Positions 1 through 10,600 of a DNA stretch of 21,120 nucleotides are shown here, piece after piece. The stretch covers positions 1 through 21,120 of the forward strand of contig JAIPMN010000010.1 of assembly GCA_020650975.1 (NCBI GenBank), written 5' to 3'. Every line of letters starts with the position of its first letter. Position 1 is the stretch's first letter. Below the pieces are notes generated by a model that had not been told where the DNA came from, ran no database searches, and saw only the letters and a list, made by a program, of their open reading frames with translations. This DNA is from Apostichopus californicus. Taxonomy: Eukaryota > Echinodermata > Holothuroidea > Aspidochirotida > Stichopodidae. Position numbers and translations under genes: made by a program.

Positions 1-600
1 GGGGGGGGGGGGGTCAAGGGAGCGAAACGTTGCATTTTAAGTCTGCATTTTAAGTGCTGTACAAAATTTTCTGTGTTATTCCTACACCAATTGTCTTGGA
101 ATTTCTTTCTATTTTGGTGTGAAATAAATCAAATCGAATACATCAGTTTCAAATCAGCAGAATTTTTGAACTTGAAGACGGTGAGTAAATCATAGTCAAA
201 AGAAGTAAACATGGTTGTGTATCTAATTCCTGTTTCAGGTTTGCCTTTAGACATAGCCAATTTCAGTTTGGGCCATCCCTTCGATATTAAGAGAATTAAA
301 TTATATGTTATTTTATGGGGAAATAATGACGATATTTGACGTTGGTTCGGTGAAGTTGATGCATGTCTGTTTCAAAAACACAAAAGAAACTATTTGTTTC
401 GCACCCTCAGATCTGTCAAAAGTTAGACCCATTTCGTCATGCAACAACCGCTCAGTAATAACGGTGCACCACTCTACACAGCAAGTAACAACACACTTTT
501 ACACAACGGGTGATTATGCTATGAAAACTGATAGCTTGTTTTTATGTTGTATACTTAATACATACATTTAACTCCTTCAAAATTTTCATGGTGCGTAAAC
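1..600. other. Intergenic, no gene recognised; begins in a G13 run
   Basis: The window opens with 13 consecutive G (positions 1-13), then AT-rich sequence. An 88-codon open frame at 305-571 has no recognisable motif and ordinary AT-rich composition, so it is not called as a gene. Nothing else identifiable. Confidence 0.5.
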
Positions 601-603
601 GGT

Positions 604-905
604 ACCGTAAATAAATTTAAGCAACAATATTTACGTTTTTATTCAAACAGAAGTGTAAAAAAACCGAATGAGGTTAGGAACTTTTTTTTCAAAATTAGCA
701 TTTTTAATGTATCCATATATTGCAAGAACATTTTTCAGTTTTTAAATAGTAGATATCGGTAGTGAGAATTTCAGTACATTTTAAACGGTAGGTTAAATAT
801 CAATTGCAATTGACTTTTGTAACATTAGGTCTCAATGATGTCAAGTTCGCTCACCTTTTCAGCTGCAAATTCGAAGGGGCGGCGCGTCTGTAGGCGGTGT
901 ACGCC
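604..905 (+). repeat. Dispersed repeat, copy A
   Basis: Shares scattered but collinear blocks with 1985-2280: ACCGTAAATAAA at the left, AGATAT, TTCAGTACA, and the long identical block TTTTGTAACATTAGGTCTCA near 815-836. The copies are in the same orientation about 1.38 kb apart and are heavily diverged. They look like two old copies of one unclassified interspersed element; true ends are not visible. The core match is about 751-841. Confidence 0.5.
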
Positions 906-959
906 TCCTTAAAACTACAGTAGCGCGCTAGTGAACTGTGAACACATGATCAATTAATT

Positions 960-1029
960 CTTTGTGTAATTAAGTACAGAGTATTCCAATTAAACTTTGT
1001 GTAATTAAGTACAGAACATTCCAATTATA
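960..1029 (+). repeat. 35-bp tandem duplication
   Basis: Two adjacent 35-bp copies (960-994 and 995-1029) share CTTTGTGTAATTAAGTACAG and CATTCCAATTA-like ends, differing at only a few bases. A simple local duplication in AT-rich DNA. Confidence 0.85.
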
Positions 1030-1984
1030 ATGTAGAAATAAATCAATCATAAAAATTAGAAGTGTTTTCAAAAGTATCCGGCACAAACATTTCAGGACCG
1101 GGAATTTCAAGTCACTTCACATCAAATTAAATATTTTATAATCAATTAAGGGTCCATGACATAACTCTGGATACAACTTTAGAAAAATTCCCTACTTCCT
1201 TATCCTGATGGCAACCGTATTAAAATTACCATGCGCCCGTTTGCACTATAATTACCCATTTATTTCACCAAGCTTATCTTTTTGTGCTATATGGAAACCT
1301 TCCCCGATTTTCGCAATCTCTACTTGAGCCCAAAAAAAAAAAAAAAAGCGTACAGATCTGTTTGTGAGAGCCGTTTAAATTTATGTACTCTTTTCTTTTC
1401 AAGCTTCATTCTAGGAATTATATGTGGTATTTATATTTATTTCATAAATTATACTATATTGAGTTAACTTACAATGGAAGGAAAGGACAACGATTGGTGA
1501 ACAACCTCGAACTGTTCGGAAAGTTTAAATGCTGGCCAGGCCCTGCACCAAGAAAACACAGTCAACCATACACCGAAGAAGATGACAAAAAAAGTAGCAG
1601 AACGAAGGAATCGGGCAATGTTTGATCACTTTGTGTTCCGTTCCCCCCCCCCCTCCCCCCCCTCCATTCCGGCATTTAACACAGCACATATACGCATGCA
1701 CTAACCACTATAAACTTGCTGTGCTATACAAGATCTAGAGTTGCCGCCACTGAGCAGTAGTTTTATTCCTACCCCCCCCCCCTTACTACCCTTTCATCTC
1801 AGCCTCCCCATAGGTTGGGTCACTGCTCTATATGGCTACTCCTCACAGCAGATATTTGTTACTCAAACGTAATTATTGTTCGTTCCATGGTTCTTTTCCG
1901 TGGATAGTAAATTTAAATTGTCGGCTAAGAAGAACTCTTGTCAATAGCTTTAACTTGTTCACTTCATCAGATGATCTTTAAAAG
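1030..1984. other. Intergenic, with A16 and two poly-C tracts
   Basis: No gene recognised. Contains an A16 run (1332-1347), a pyrimidine run of C11-T-C8 (1643-1662), and C11 (1772-1782). Open frames here of 61-80 codons lack any family resemblance. Confidence 0.5.
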
Positions 1985-2280
1985 ACACCGTAAATAAACC
2001 TGGTCATCGGTTTTTGAAAATTTCCATCCAACAGCATGGTAGAACTGCAAGAAAAATACAAGAAGATTTTAACATGAATACTTTCAATGTATTTATGCTT
2101 TTCATTTAACCTTTTCTTTTTCAAACTAAGAGATATTGCCAATATTATATTCAGTACACTTTGCACGTTAGGTCATCTACCAATTACTGTGCAATTTTGT
2201 AACATTAGGTCTCAATATTGCCGACTTCGGACGCATTTCCGACCGCTTTGGAGCGGCTGGAACGCCTTTCGAAGGTACGG
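1985..2280 (+). repeat. Dispersed repeat, copy B
   Basis: Collinear with 604-905. The core match is about 2131-2220, with the identical block TTTTGTAACATTAGGTCTCA near 2195-2215. The right part contains GC-richer short inverted words (CCGCTTTGGAGCGG). Ends are not defined. Confidence 0.5.
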
Positions 2281-2422
2281 TATCCTGTAAACGACTTTCC
2301 AGTGGATGCATATATACCACTGACCTCTACGGGCAGTGATTCTTACACATAGCAGACTTGAAATCTACCCACACATATACTGAGACTCGTTAAGCACCCG
2401 AGCATTGTACGTGACTGGTATA

Positions 2423-3209
2423 GGCCATACGGGCAATAATTGCTGATTTAATGTCCGTACGAATGAAAATTTAATACCGGCATTAATTCTCAGCCAATCA
2501 CTATGCAGCTTCATATGCCGGTATTAATAGAATTAATACCGACATAAATAGAATTAATACCGGCATTAGATAGAATAAATACCGGCATTAAATATTATTA
2601 ATACTGGTATAAATAGAATCAATACCGGCATTAAATAAACCATCTTTGTTTAGTTGGCACTGTAACTTTAGTTGCGCTTTGGTATCATATGCAATATTAT
2701 TGACAAGCTTCCTTACATGTTTCCAGCTCTTGCGCCAGGCGCGAAACTTGCCCAGTTAGGTCATCCATCTTCATTCAGGAGTCTTCCAAACTTTTCATAG
2801 CGTAACGCTCTTCGAAGATTAACAAAACGGTTCAAAGCATTGCGAACTGGTAAAATATCGGATTGGGATTGTGAGTCAACATTTGTCAATAACCTTCATA
2901 TACCTTACGCTTCTCGACGAAAATCTTGCAGAAATTGTGTTTGGCTGTCATGCGTGCCATCATGCGTTGTACTTTGCTTTACACAGCAGAAATAACTGCG
3001 CTGCTTTCACGCTACACCAAGAGGGATTAACACTAGCTCAGAGCATGATAACAGCTTCAAACTTCGCTAATGTGCTTGGTCTATTAAATGCCGGCATATG
3101 AAGCTGCATAGTGATTGGTTGAGAATTAATACCGGTATTAAATCAAATTAATACCGGTAATAATTTAATTCGTAATGACAATAAATCAGCAATTACTTCC
3201 CGTATGGCC
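2423..3209. mobile_element. Non-autonomous DNA-transposon-like element with >100-bp TIRs and TA duplication
   Basis: The left end GGCCATACGGG (2423 onward) and right end CCCGTATGGCC (to 3209) are inverted, and the inverted match continues inward for over 100 bp (left to about 2527, right from about 3084). Shared inner blocks are AATTGCTGATTTA and CAATCACTATGCAGCTTCAT. TA flanks both ends (2421-2422 and 3210-3211), consistent with a TA target duplication. Inside each end, TACCGGYATTA-type motifs repeat; at the left they form a loose tandem block of ~25-29-bp units (2527-2640). The central ~440 bp is unrelated to the TIRs and shows no transposase, so the element is non-autonomous. TA duplications are typical of Tc1/mariner-type movement, but the termini shown do not let me name a superfamily. 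Confidence 0.8.
2510..2640. repeat. Subterminal repeats of TACCGGCATTA type
   Basis: About six imperfect units of TAGAATTAATACCGGCATTA spaced roughly 25-29 bp apart within the left part of the TA element. Further motif copies sit near the right end (about 3086, 3129, 3152). Such subterminal arrays often serve as transposase binding sites; here that role is inferred only from position. Confidence 0.6.
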
Positions 3210-3211
3210 TA

Positions 3212-3509
3212 CCATAAACGTGTAACCTTTTAGCAACATGTCGCAATGAACCATGAATCATTTTAATTTCTTATGTAACACTCCTGAGAGTAGTGGACTA
3301 GATCTAGTTACTGCATTAACATTTAGTGACTCGAGTCAATCGTTACAACACTGCACTAAAGTTCACACTGCCATTTAAAATATTTTTTAGCTGTTTTTCG
3401 TAAGTATAACTACGCTAAAATGTGAAACCACTATATGCACTAATTATGACGACAGTGCCGCAGCATGTTGTGAATGTATGTTGATAGTGACCGGCATTAT
3501 AGGTAGGGG
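3212..3509. other. Intergenic, no feature seen
   Basis: AT-rich sequence between the TA element and the G-rich block. No ORF with family resemblance and no clear repeat. Confidence 0.4.
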
Positions 3510-4130
3510 TGAAGGGCAAAGTGGGATCGAGGTAGGGGTTGGAGGAGACGGAAGGGAGTAAAAGAGTTGAGCAGTGGTATCACCTCTCATTGGAATGGAG
3601 GAGGGGTGGGAGGGGGAGGTGGTGGAAGGGGACAACAGAATGAGAGTGACAAGAGCCTGCTGATCGATCGCGATATGTTGACGTTGCCAGTCCAGGGGCA
3701 TGCGATAAGGCATCTGATGGGAATCGCCAATGAAATTTTTTGGGTTTTGCCGTTATCAGAACTTACTCAGCTTTTAAGTCAGGATATATTTTGGTATACT
3801 AACTAGTATTACTAAATAGAAGTCACTATGTATCTTCCTGCCTATTTTGGTTCTTTTGAACATTGCAATGTTGATAGTCGGAGATGGAGGGTCAGGGGAA
3901 ACCGAACATTTTGGGGATTATTTTTCCCCAATATCTTCTCCTCTTGAAGACGCCAATGTACTGAGGTGGGGGGGGGGGGGTAGAAGAAGGGAAACGGGGA
4001 GACAAGGACTATTTGAGAGGAGACTGGAGGGAGAGGGAGGTGGAAGGTGACCGGGAGAAAGGAGGGAGAGAGGGTGGGGTGGCGGTGGCGGTGTTGAGGG
4101 GAAAGAGATTGGAAGGCGAGGAGAAAGAGG
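3510..4130 (+). repeat. Purine-rich (G/A) low-complexity tracts with G13
   Basis: Two strongly purine-biased stretches on the plus strand (about 3510-3640 and 3960-4130), including G13 at 3968-3980 and many GGAGG/GAGGGAGAGG words, separated by ordinary sequence. The long Pro/Ser-rich open frames on the minus strand here are a by-product of this bias. Such tracts can form triplex or quadruplex structures; no gene is implied. They lie 0.4-1 kb upstream of the APPBP2 start, so a promoter-proximal effect is possible but unproven. Confidence 0.6.
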
Positions 4131-4162
4131 CATAAGTACGATGTTTGTTGTCGTTCGATCAT

Positions 4163-4240
4163 CCAGGTTAGCAGGATCTTCTTTAACCTGGGGCTGAATT
4201 GTTTGTTTACGTCGAAGAAGATCCTGCTTGGATCGAAAAG
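4163..4240. repeat. Two mutually exclusive inverted repeats (hairpins) upstream of APPBP2
   Basis: CCAGGTTA (4163-4170) pairs with TAACCTGG (4184-4191). AGCAGGATCTTCTT (4170-4183) pairs perfectly with AAGAAGATCCTGCT (4215-4228), extended outward by TCGATC/GATCGA. The second stem's left arm is the loop of the first stem, so only one can form at a time. Function unknown; it may be a remnant of a small palindromic element. Confidence 0.7.
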
Positions 4241-4533
4241 CCAGGCCCTCTAACTTTTACATATTTACCTACACAGGCTTTATGCAATAGATTAGCAGTT
4301 TCGCTAAGCGTTTGTTCTCTTTGATAAGTATGATTTCATAATTCTAGTAAGTCTAGGTTCGTGTAAAATAATGTTAATATATACTCTTTCATTGCCATTG
4401 ATTTGTTTGAGAACGAACATCGATTAATTTGAGAACGCCTCACAGCAGACGTATAGCAGTTTTGTGTATGTTTTTATGGTAACTCTGTTGCCTATATTAA
4501 AGTGAAAACCGAAAACACAAAGTTGCGGTGAAA
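4241..4533 (+). promoter_or_regulatory. Probable proximal promoter / 5'UTR region of APPBP2
   Basis: Assigned only by position directly upstream of the start codon. TATATTAAAG at 4493-4502 looks TATA-like but would leave a 5'UTR of only about 15-20 nt, so it is doubtful. No CpG-dense island or clear initiator is seen, and a non-coding first exon further upstream cannot be excluded. Confidence 0.25.
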
Positions 4534-4614
4534 ATGATAACATGGCGATTGTCGCAAGTGAACTTCATTGGGTTCCCGAAACTTTATATAATGCTTCTGT
4601 TTCATGTATCGTAG
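4534..4614 (+). other. Overlapping upstream ORF (26 codons) at the APPBP2 start
   Basis: An ATG at 4534, eight bases before the APPBP2 ATG and in a different frame, opens a 26-residue reading frame that stops at TAG 4612-4614 inside exon 1. It has A at -3 but A, not G, at +4, so it is a weaker start than the main one. If the transcript begins upstream, this arrangement could lower translation through leaky scanning. It is unlikely to make a functional peptide. Confidence 0.4.
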
Positions 4615-4685
4615 TTAACTTTAAGAAATACAGGAGAGAACTTCCGCAATTGCCTCGTAATGTGCAATTTGATGTTTATTACAAG
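4542..4685 (+). CDS. APPBP2: APPBP2 coding exon 1 (residues 1-48)
   Basis: Carries the start codon and the N-terminal segment from MAIVASELHWVPETLYN through LPRNVQFDVYYK. The exon ends exactly after the Lys codon AAG, followed by the donor GTAAAG, so the intron is phase 0. The LP-x2-V-Q-F-D-V-Y-Y-K stretch is the strongly conserved N-terminal block of the family. It is the likely adaptor-contact region of the ubiquitin-ligase function, which I infer from its position and conservation and not from a seen structure. No better in-frame upstream ATG is visible; the ATG at 4534 is in another frame. Confidence 0.9.
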
Positions 4686-7600
4686 GTAAAGTTATTACTC
4701 ATCCTTCGTTCGTTATGTGCACGTACTACAGTAGGGAGGCTTATGGATTAATTAACGTTAGTTAGTAGCCAGCCTAATACGGTGCTGGTATCACGTAGGA
4801 TAAGTTGACGTTAACGTAGGCTACTGAAGTGAATTATGTGTTTATCAGGTAATCTACGTCACTCTAGTCAAAAGTCACGAAGAAACTGCCCTGCCTTACT
4901 ACCATCAAAAAGTTACTTAGGCCTACGTCTAGACTAGATTGCTCCCTATGCCGGAAAATGGCCGAGCCATAGGCTGATTACATTCCATAAAACATAGAGC
5001 TCTGAGTCTGAGTCTGAAGTAAACATACTGCATGGGTAATTGTGCCAATAATGAAATACCAGAGACAAGTTACATAATTTAGGCTACAGCTTACAGGACT
5101 ATTACTTGAGCATGTCATGGTATTGATAGCTGACAATGTTTTATGAAACAGTCAACAACATGTAAGTTTTACGAATCATCTCTGTATGTAAATAACATCT
5201 GCATACTGCTTTACCCGCAAAAACTCCTTCATTTTTTTCTCTAATGATGACATTCAGGGCAGTTTGTAACTCTGAAGTACCATTTCCGTTAATCATAGTA
5301 ATAGGTCGACTTATGTTATGTAGCAGTCTCATTTAGTTTCAGAAATTAAGGTGGGGCATGGAATTCCTCCAGTGTATTAGAAGGACTATCTTGTGTTCAA
5401 CTTACTATACAATTATGACATGACGAGAAAGATCTTGGAAGTCATAAGGACTATAATTTGTATATTGATTCATTGTGTATACCAGACAGAAAAATGTCAC
5501 ATCACAGTATTAAGAAACCTAACGGATAAAAAGATTAACAGTCCTTGATCTAATTTAAAAATTCAGTTATAGAAAAGATGTGAACTTAACAACTAAGACA
5601 TCAAGGGTTTTGCTCTTATTATCAAGATGGTCTTCAAGGGTGTTGTAGAACATAAGCACTGTATGTTTGGTTTTTGAAAGGTACATCAAACGTGTATTGA
5701 AGTATTTTGGCTGGCTTTCTGTTAGTAGTAGTCTAGTGTTATCCCTAGGACTACAGATTTACACAAACAGACAAACACACACACACACACACAAAGAGCA
5801 ATTATTTTAATATTAATCACATCTCCTCATGTGACCCAATTATTGTATTTGCTATTTTTGCCACAAGTTTGTGACAAAATTGCCAGAGAGATGTGAACTT
5901 TCACAAAGTTTTGACATTATTTTCTTTTCATTTCTTTCCTTTTGCTCTTTACAGCTGTATAAGCAGGGCAACCTCTGCCAACTGGCTATGGAATTCAGTG
6001 ACCTAGGTCAATTTGAAGTAGTCTTGAAAGCTTCTCATGTCAGAAATAAAAGGTAATCATGTAAATTTATTGTCTTAGATTTTGTTTAACTTTACTGTTC
6101 GGGCAACCATATTTCTAGTAAAACTTTTTTTGTAAGATGAAAAATTTGGTTTGTTAAAAGAGGGATTGTATGTCGAGTTTGATAAATCTTTGACAAATTT
6201 GGATACCAAAGTCCCTAAATGTTACAATTCAGTTCTTTACTAGCTTGACAGGTGAAACTTCTATTTAAATTTAGGAAAAAAAACTTTAGTTTTCCCAAAT
6301 TCTTTTAAAGACATGTGTGTATTTATTAGATTGTCTGTTCACAAAAAAAAAATTTTGGATGAAAAAGAATGTCAATAAACACTCACTGTACAAGTGTGCA
6401 ACTGCCTTTCACTTAATGGAGATAAATAACTCAATGTTTGTACCACCACCGTGTACACAGAAACTTCACACAAAATATGGTACTGCTCCTGATATTCACA
6501 ATTCCTGGCTAAAGGACCTACTTTTCAATGGTTGTCTTCGTTGTCTATGCCTGCAGGAATCTACTTCATCACTGTTTCCAAGCATTAATGGACCACGGTA
6601 TGAATCTGGCCACGATCCTCTCCGATGCTTTTAGTTCTCGTGCTACTCTCCTGCAGAGCGACCAGCGGGTTGAACAAGAGAGGGGCTTACACTTAGGGCT
6701 TCTACTGGGTAAAAATAGATATGTTGTATATTATTGAAGGGGAATCCCTTTATGTTAATTACCAACTAGCCATCCTGGCTATCAAAAAGTAACCTTTCAT
6801 GAAGGTGCCCTTGCTCACCGAGTCAGTGATAATTGGGATGCAGAGTACAACATACATGTGCATGTTCCTTTATAGTAGTGAGAAGTTAGCTAAATTAATT
6901 TTAACGGTTCCAACCTTCAGACCTTCACAGGCTGATTAGCAAGGTTAGAATGTCAAATGTGGGCATTGTGATTAGGTCCAAGGTAAGGCAATGGAGTTCT
7001 GATCTGAGGATTGCTTGTTCAAGTCCTGGCGAGATCAAAACATGTTGTTTTTAGGCGAGGCATTTGATATTCCAATTGCACATTGCCTATTAGGTATATT
7101 TAATAGCAATCTGCGATGTATCTCGTTAAAACGTCTCCATGCCATGAATTGTAGCAGCTTCCTATGTGTTGTCACACTGGGGTCTCATAGATACAGCGTT
7201 TCCAATTCCCCTGGAAGGAGCAATTTGACTAGATACTGTTGGGTGTGTTGGGACAGGTTATCGAGTGAGCAGGGGTTAATTGAACGTTGTAACTAAGGAG
7301 TTTGAGGAATTATGGAAACTGAGGCCCTGGATTTCATACGAGAAAGGCAATAAACCTGCAAATTTGAGGGGTTCTGTGATGTCATCATGACTCATGTTCT
7401 TCTGTATCTGTACTTCAGCTATTATAACCTTCTTGTTGATTTATCCTTGAAACCAGTGACATTTTGAATGTTTTGCTTAGCTGTCAATATTCTCTGAAGT
7501 ATTTTAAATTTTATCAAATTGGACATCACTTGTTGAAATGTTATTTTTCCCTGTGGATAAATAATCAAAATAATGATTTGATTTGTGGATAAATGATTGG

Positions 7601-10600
7601 AATATTATAAAAGAAAAATAAAAGATGTTTTCAGTTTAATTGCTTTGATGACATCATTCACTCAGCTTGTTTGAAAGTTTGAAAAACAAACTCCTTTCTA
7701 ACCTGGCAGATGCTCTAGAATATAAACTTATGGTCACGGGAGAAGAATAGATTAGCTTTTTGTTGGTTGTCAACGACATTCACCACTCCCTCTTGTCACC
7801 GTCAGGAGTAAACCCTTCCATCCATTAACCTGACTATTATGTCCGGACTCCCGTTCAAATAAAAGTCTAGGTTTTCTGTATTGAAATATCAGAAAGTTAT
7901 TGTAGTCTCGCAACAATTGCTGTCACTGTTCCAGTACAGAAATCTCTATCTGTTGTTTGATGTATTTCTAGGCGACTTTTTATCCGAGGCTGGCTGGTTC
8001 CTTCAAGCGGAGAAGACGTACAACTCCTGTCTGAAGATCTGTGAGCAGTACGAGGACAACCAGAGCTTGGCTCGGGTATTTGAATGTTGTACACGGTAAG
8101 TTACAAACTGAAGGGTTATACTATAGCATAATAGTTGTAGCTATAATAACCTTAAATAGGTGGTTGTGTTATATGAAAACACATGAGCTTAGAAAGCATT
8201 GCTGTCTGAAGATATGTGAGCAGTACGAGCACAACCTTGGCTCGAGTATTTAAATGCTGTACACAATAAGTGATTGGACAGACTGAAGGGTTTACTATAG
8301 CATAATAGTTGTAGCTATAATAACCTTAAATAGGTGGTTGTGTTATATGAAAACACATGAGCGTAGAATGCATTGCTGTCTTGGTGAGTGAGCACAGGAC
8401 TTCATATACCGTGATACTATAGCATGGCATGCCTGTTGTCACACCATGTTATGTGTAAACTCATTTGATGTTGTAAACCTATTTTGCGTTCTTGTAAACT
8501 CATCTTACCTCCATGAGAACGCAACATACGTCTATGTTAAGTCATTATATGTCCATGGATGTAAAGTAATCATAAACCTATATAATATCATTTTACCTCT
8601 ATATAACTCTTCATAGAATGATATCATTACATCATCAAATGGTCTCATGATGTGATGTAAAGCATTTATGTCTGGTATAACACCAAGGCTTTGTTAATTC
8701 ATTAGTTTCCCATCATAAAGTAACTTGACCATGCAAAGTTATTATACGTTGTTTACTATGCAGTGTCAAGTATTTTAACTGCTTAAGTTGTTTATGTGCA
8801 GCGTGAGCTCATTTTACATTGTAAACTCATTTTGCCCTTTGTTAAGTCGTTCTGCGTAAACCAATCACAGTCAACAGAGAAAACGGCCAGAGTTGCATTT
8901 CATAGCAAGTGCATGGAACCCTCAGAATTAATTCTGTGGTTTCCTCTAGTGTAGCAGAATCCAAGCCTACCACAGCATACGACAGTGTGACATCTTGCTA
9001 TATATAAAGCATCCATCAGGTGTACAAATTTTAAGGATCTTAAGCAATATACACAGCCTTTCCATGAAACAAAAAAAATATGAAGTTGAAAATGTTTTTT
9101 CAAATTTCAATCGAAATCCAACAAGAGGAGACTTACCGGCGTAAAGGCGAAGCTGCGGATGCCGACAACCTCAAACAATTAACAAATTTTATAATTAATT
9201 GTAAACTTTGTTTTCCGATGCTTTTTTCATCCAGCTTAATCCACGTACAGACGTCAAATTGTCGATACACAGAAGCCGAGGCCTCGTACCAGCTAGGTAC
9301 AAAAATCTTGCGTCAGTTGCAGAACTCGGGATTAAAGATCGGAGCATCTGTCCTGGAAGCTGAGAAATGTGCTCTTCTCTTTTCAAGGAGTCATTATGAT
9401 GAGGTATGTCAACATTATTTTCTCTTACATCTTTTTTAAATTATGTTTACACTCTATCCTTTCAATATGTCACAATAGCATGTTGTGGGGATGAAACCGA
9501 AAAAGAAAGCCTTTATTTCATGGCATGTGAAAATGTTGAAACGATAATTGTGTATCAACATATTTTCTTTCACTAGGCTTACCAATACTGTTTGCGGTCT
9601 CTACATGCCATGAATAGCTCCTCACCAATACACAGTATCATTAACGTATTGAGAACAGCGTCCAAAGCGTGTGTCGTCAAACGAGAATTTAAAAAGGCGG
9701 AACTTCTCATACGGCATGCGGTGTCTCTAGTGCGGTAAGTATCGACAGAATCGATCATCATTCTTAAAGGGTGTGAAGACTCCTGCACAAAGAAACGTCT
9801 CATGCCGAAAATCTGACCTAGTTTTGAATGAGGTGTAACAGAAGTGTAAAACACCACCATCGATCCCAGAAAATACACACACACAGCTTGCTACCATCGG
9901 TAATAAGACACTAGTGTACAGTCAATACATACAGCCACGGTCAATACTCACAACACAGTGTAAATAGCAGCGATGGACATCTCAGGTCTGGATAAAAGAT
10001 AACAAGGTATCTGCATGTTCTGTCTGCATATTGTAGCGACAAGAAAAAATATCACTTGCAAGCAATGGAAAGTTCACTTTTTCAGAGGGTGGCACGCGGT
10101 TTGGGGCGAGTCTTCAATGCCTTTAAGTTGACATCTCAGAATTTTTTCAGCCATGGTTGTCTCAACTGTGGTACAGTTTTGATACAAATGTGATATTTCT
10201 CAAGTTGACATATTGGAAATTTTAATTTAAGATTGTGAAGAGTAACACCCAGTGAAACTGTGATATGAATGCTTTTAAAGCTATTCAACTCATTATTTTT
10301 AGTGGAATTGCCAAATATAGGGTTACCATGGTTACCGTAGCATTTTATTACTTATACATCATTGGTTTTTGCTGGTGGCCATTAGATGCATTGAGAATCA
10401 TATCAGGCAGCATTGTACTGTATTGTAAAATTGGGAAAACTAGGCTGCCAATGTACCATGATAGTTAACTTTATAATATTGTACTTCTCAGTAATAGTCT
10501 GTCTCCCCACGGGATGTTTGTGTTGAAAAATGATCAGTTTTCACATTTTCTGAAATAGTAATCAATTAGTGTAGAAATTACAATAAATCTCTCTTGAGTG

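Larger units (their letters stand above)
6709..7971 (+). other. APPBP2 intron 3
   Basis: A 1,263-bp GT..AG phase-1 intron that hosts the SINE (about 6955-7320) and the MITE-like element (7377-7656). The remaining sequence (7657-7971) shows nothing identifiable. Confidence 0.85.
8096..9234 (+). other. APPBP2 intron 4
   Basis: A 1,139-bp GT..AG phase-2 intron containing the exon-4 duplication, a decayed minisatellite (about 8440-8860) and a short codon-like segment near 9110-9180. Confidence 0.85.

Noticed and set aside
305..571. 88-codon plus-strand open frame near the left edge
   Set aside because: AT-rich, no recognisable motif or family similarity, no splice context; expected by chance.
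2871..3101. 76-codon open frame inside the TA element
   Set aside because: Runs into the right TIR, no transposase motif, no similarity seen.
3444..4162. Pro/Ser-rich minus-strand open frames (up to 106 codons)
   Set aside because: They are the complement of purine-rich low-complexity DNA; composition alone explains them.
4493..4502. TATA box for APPBP2 (TATATTAAAG)
   Set aside because: Only about 40 bp before the start codon, which would leave an implausibly short 5'UTR; AT-rich background makes it likely by chance.
9579..9884. 101-codon minus-strand open frame
   Set aside because: Antisense shadow of APPBP2 exon 6 and its donor.
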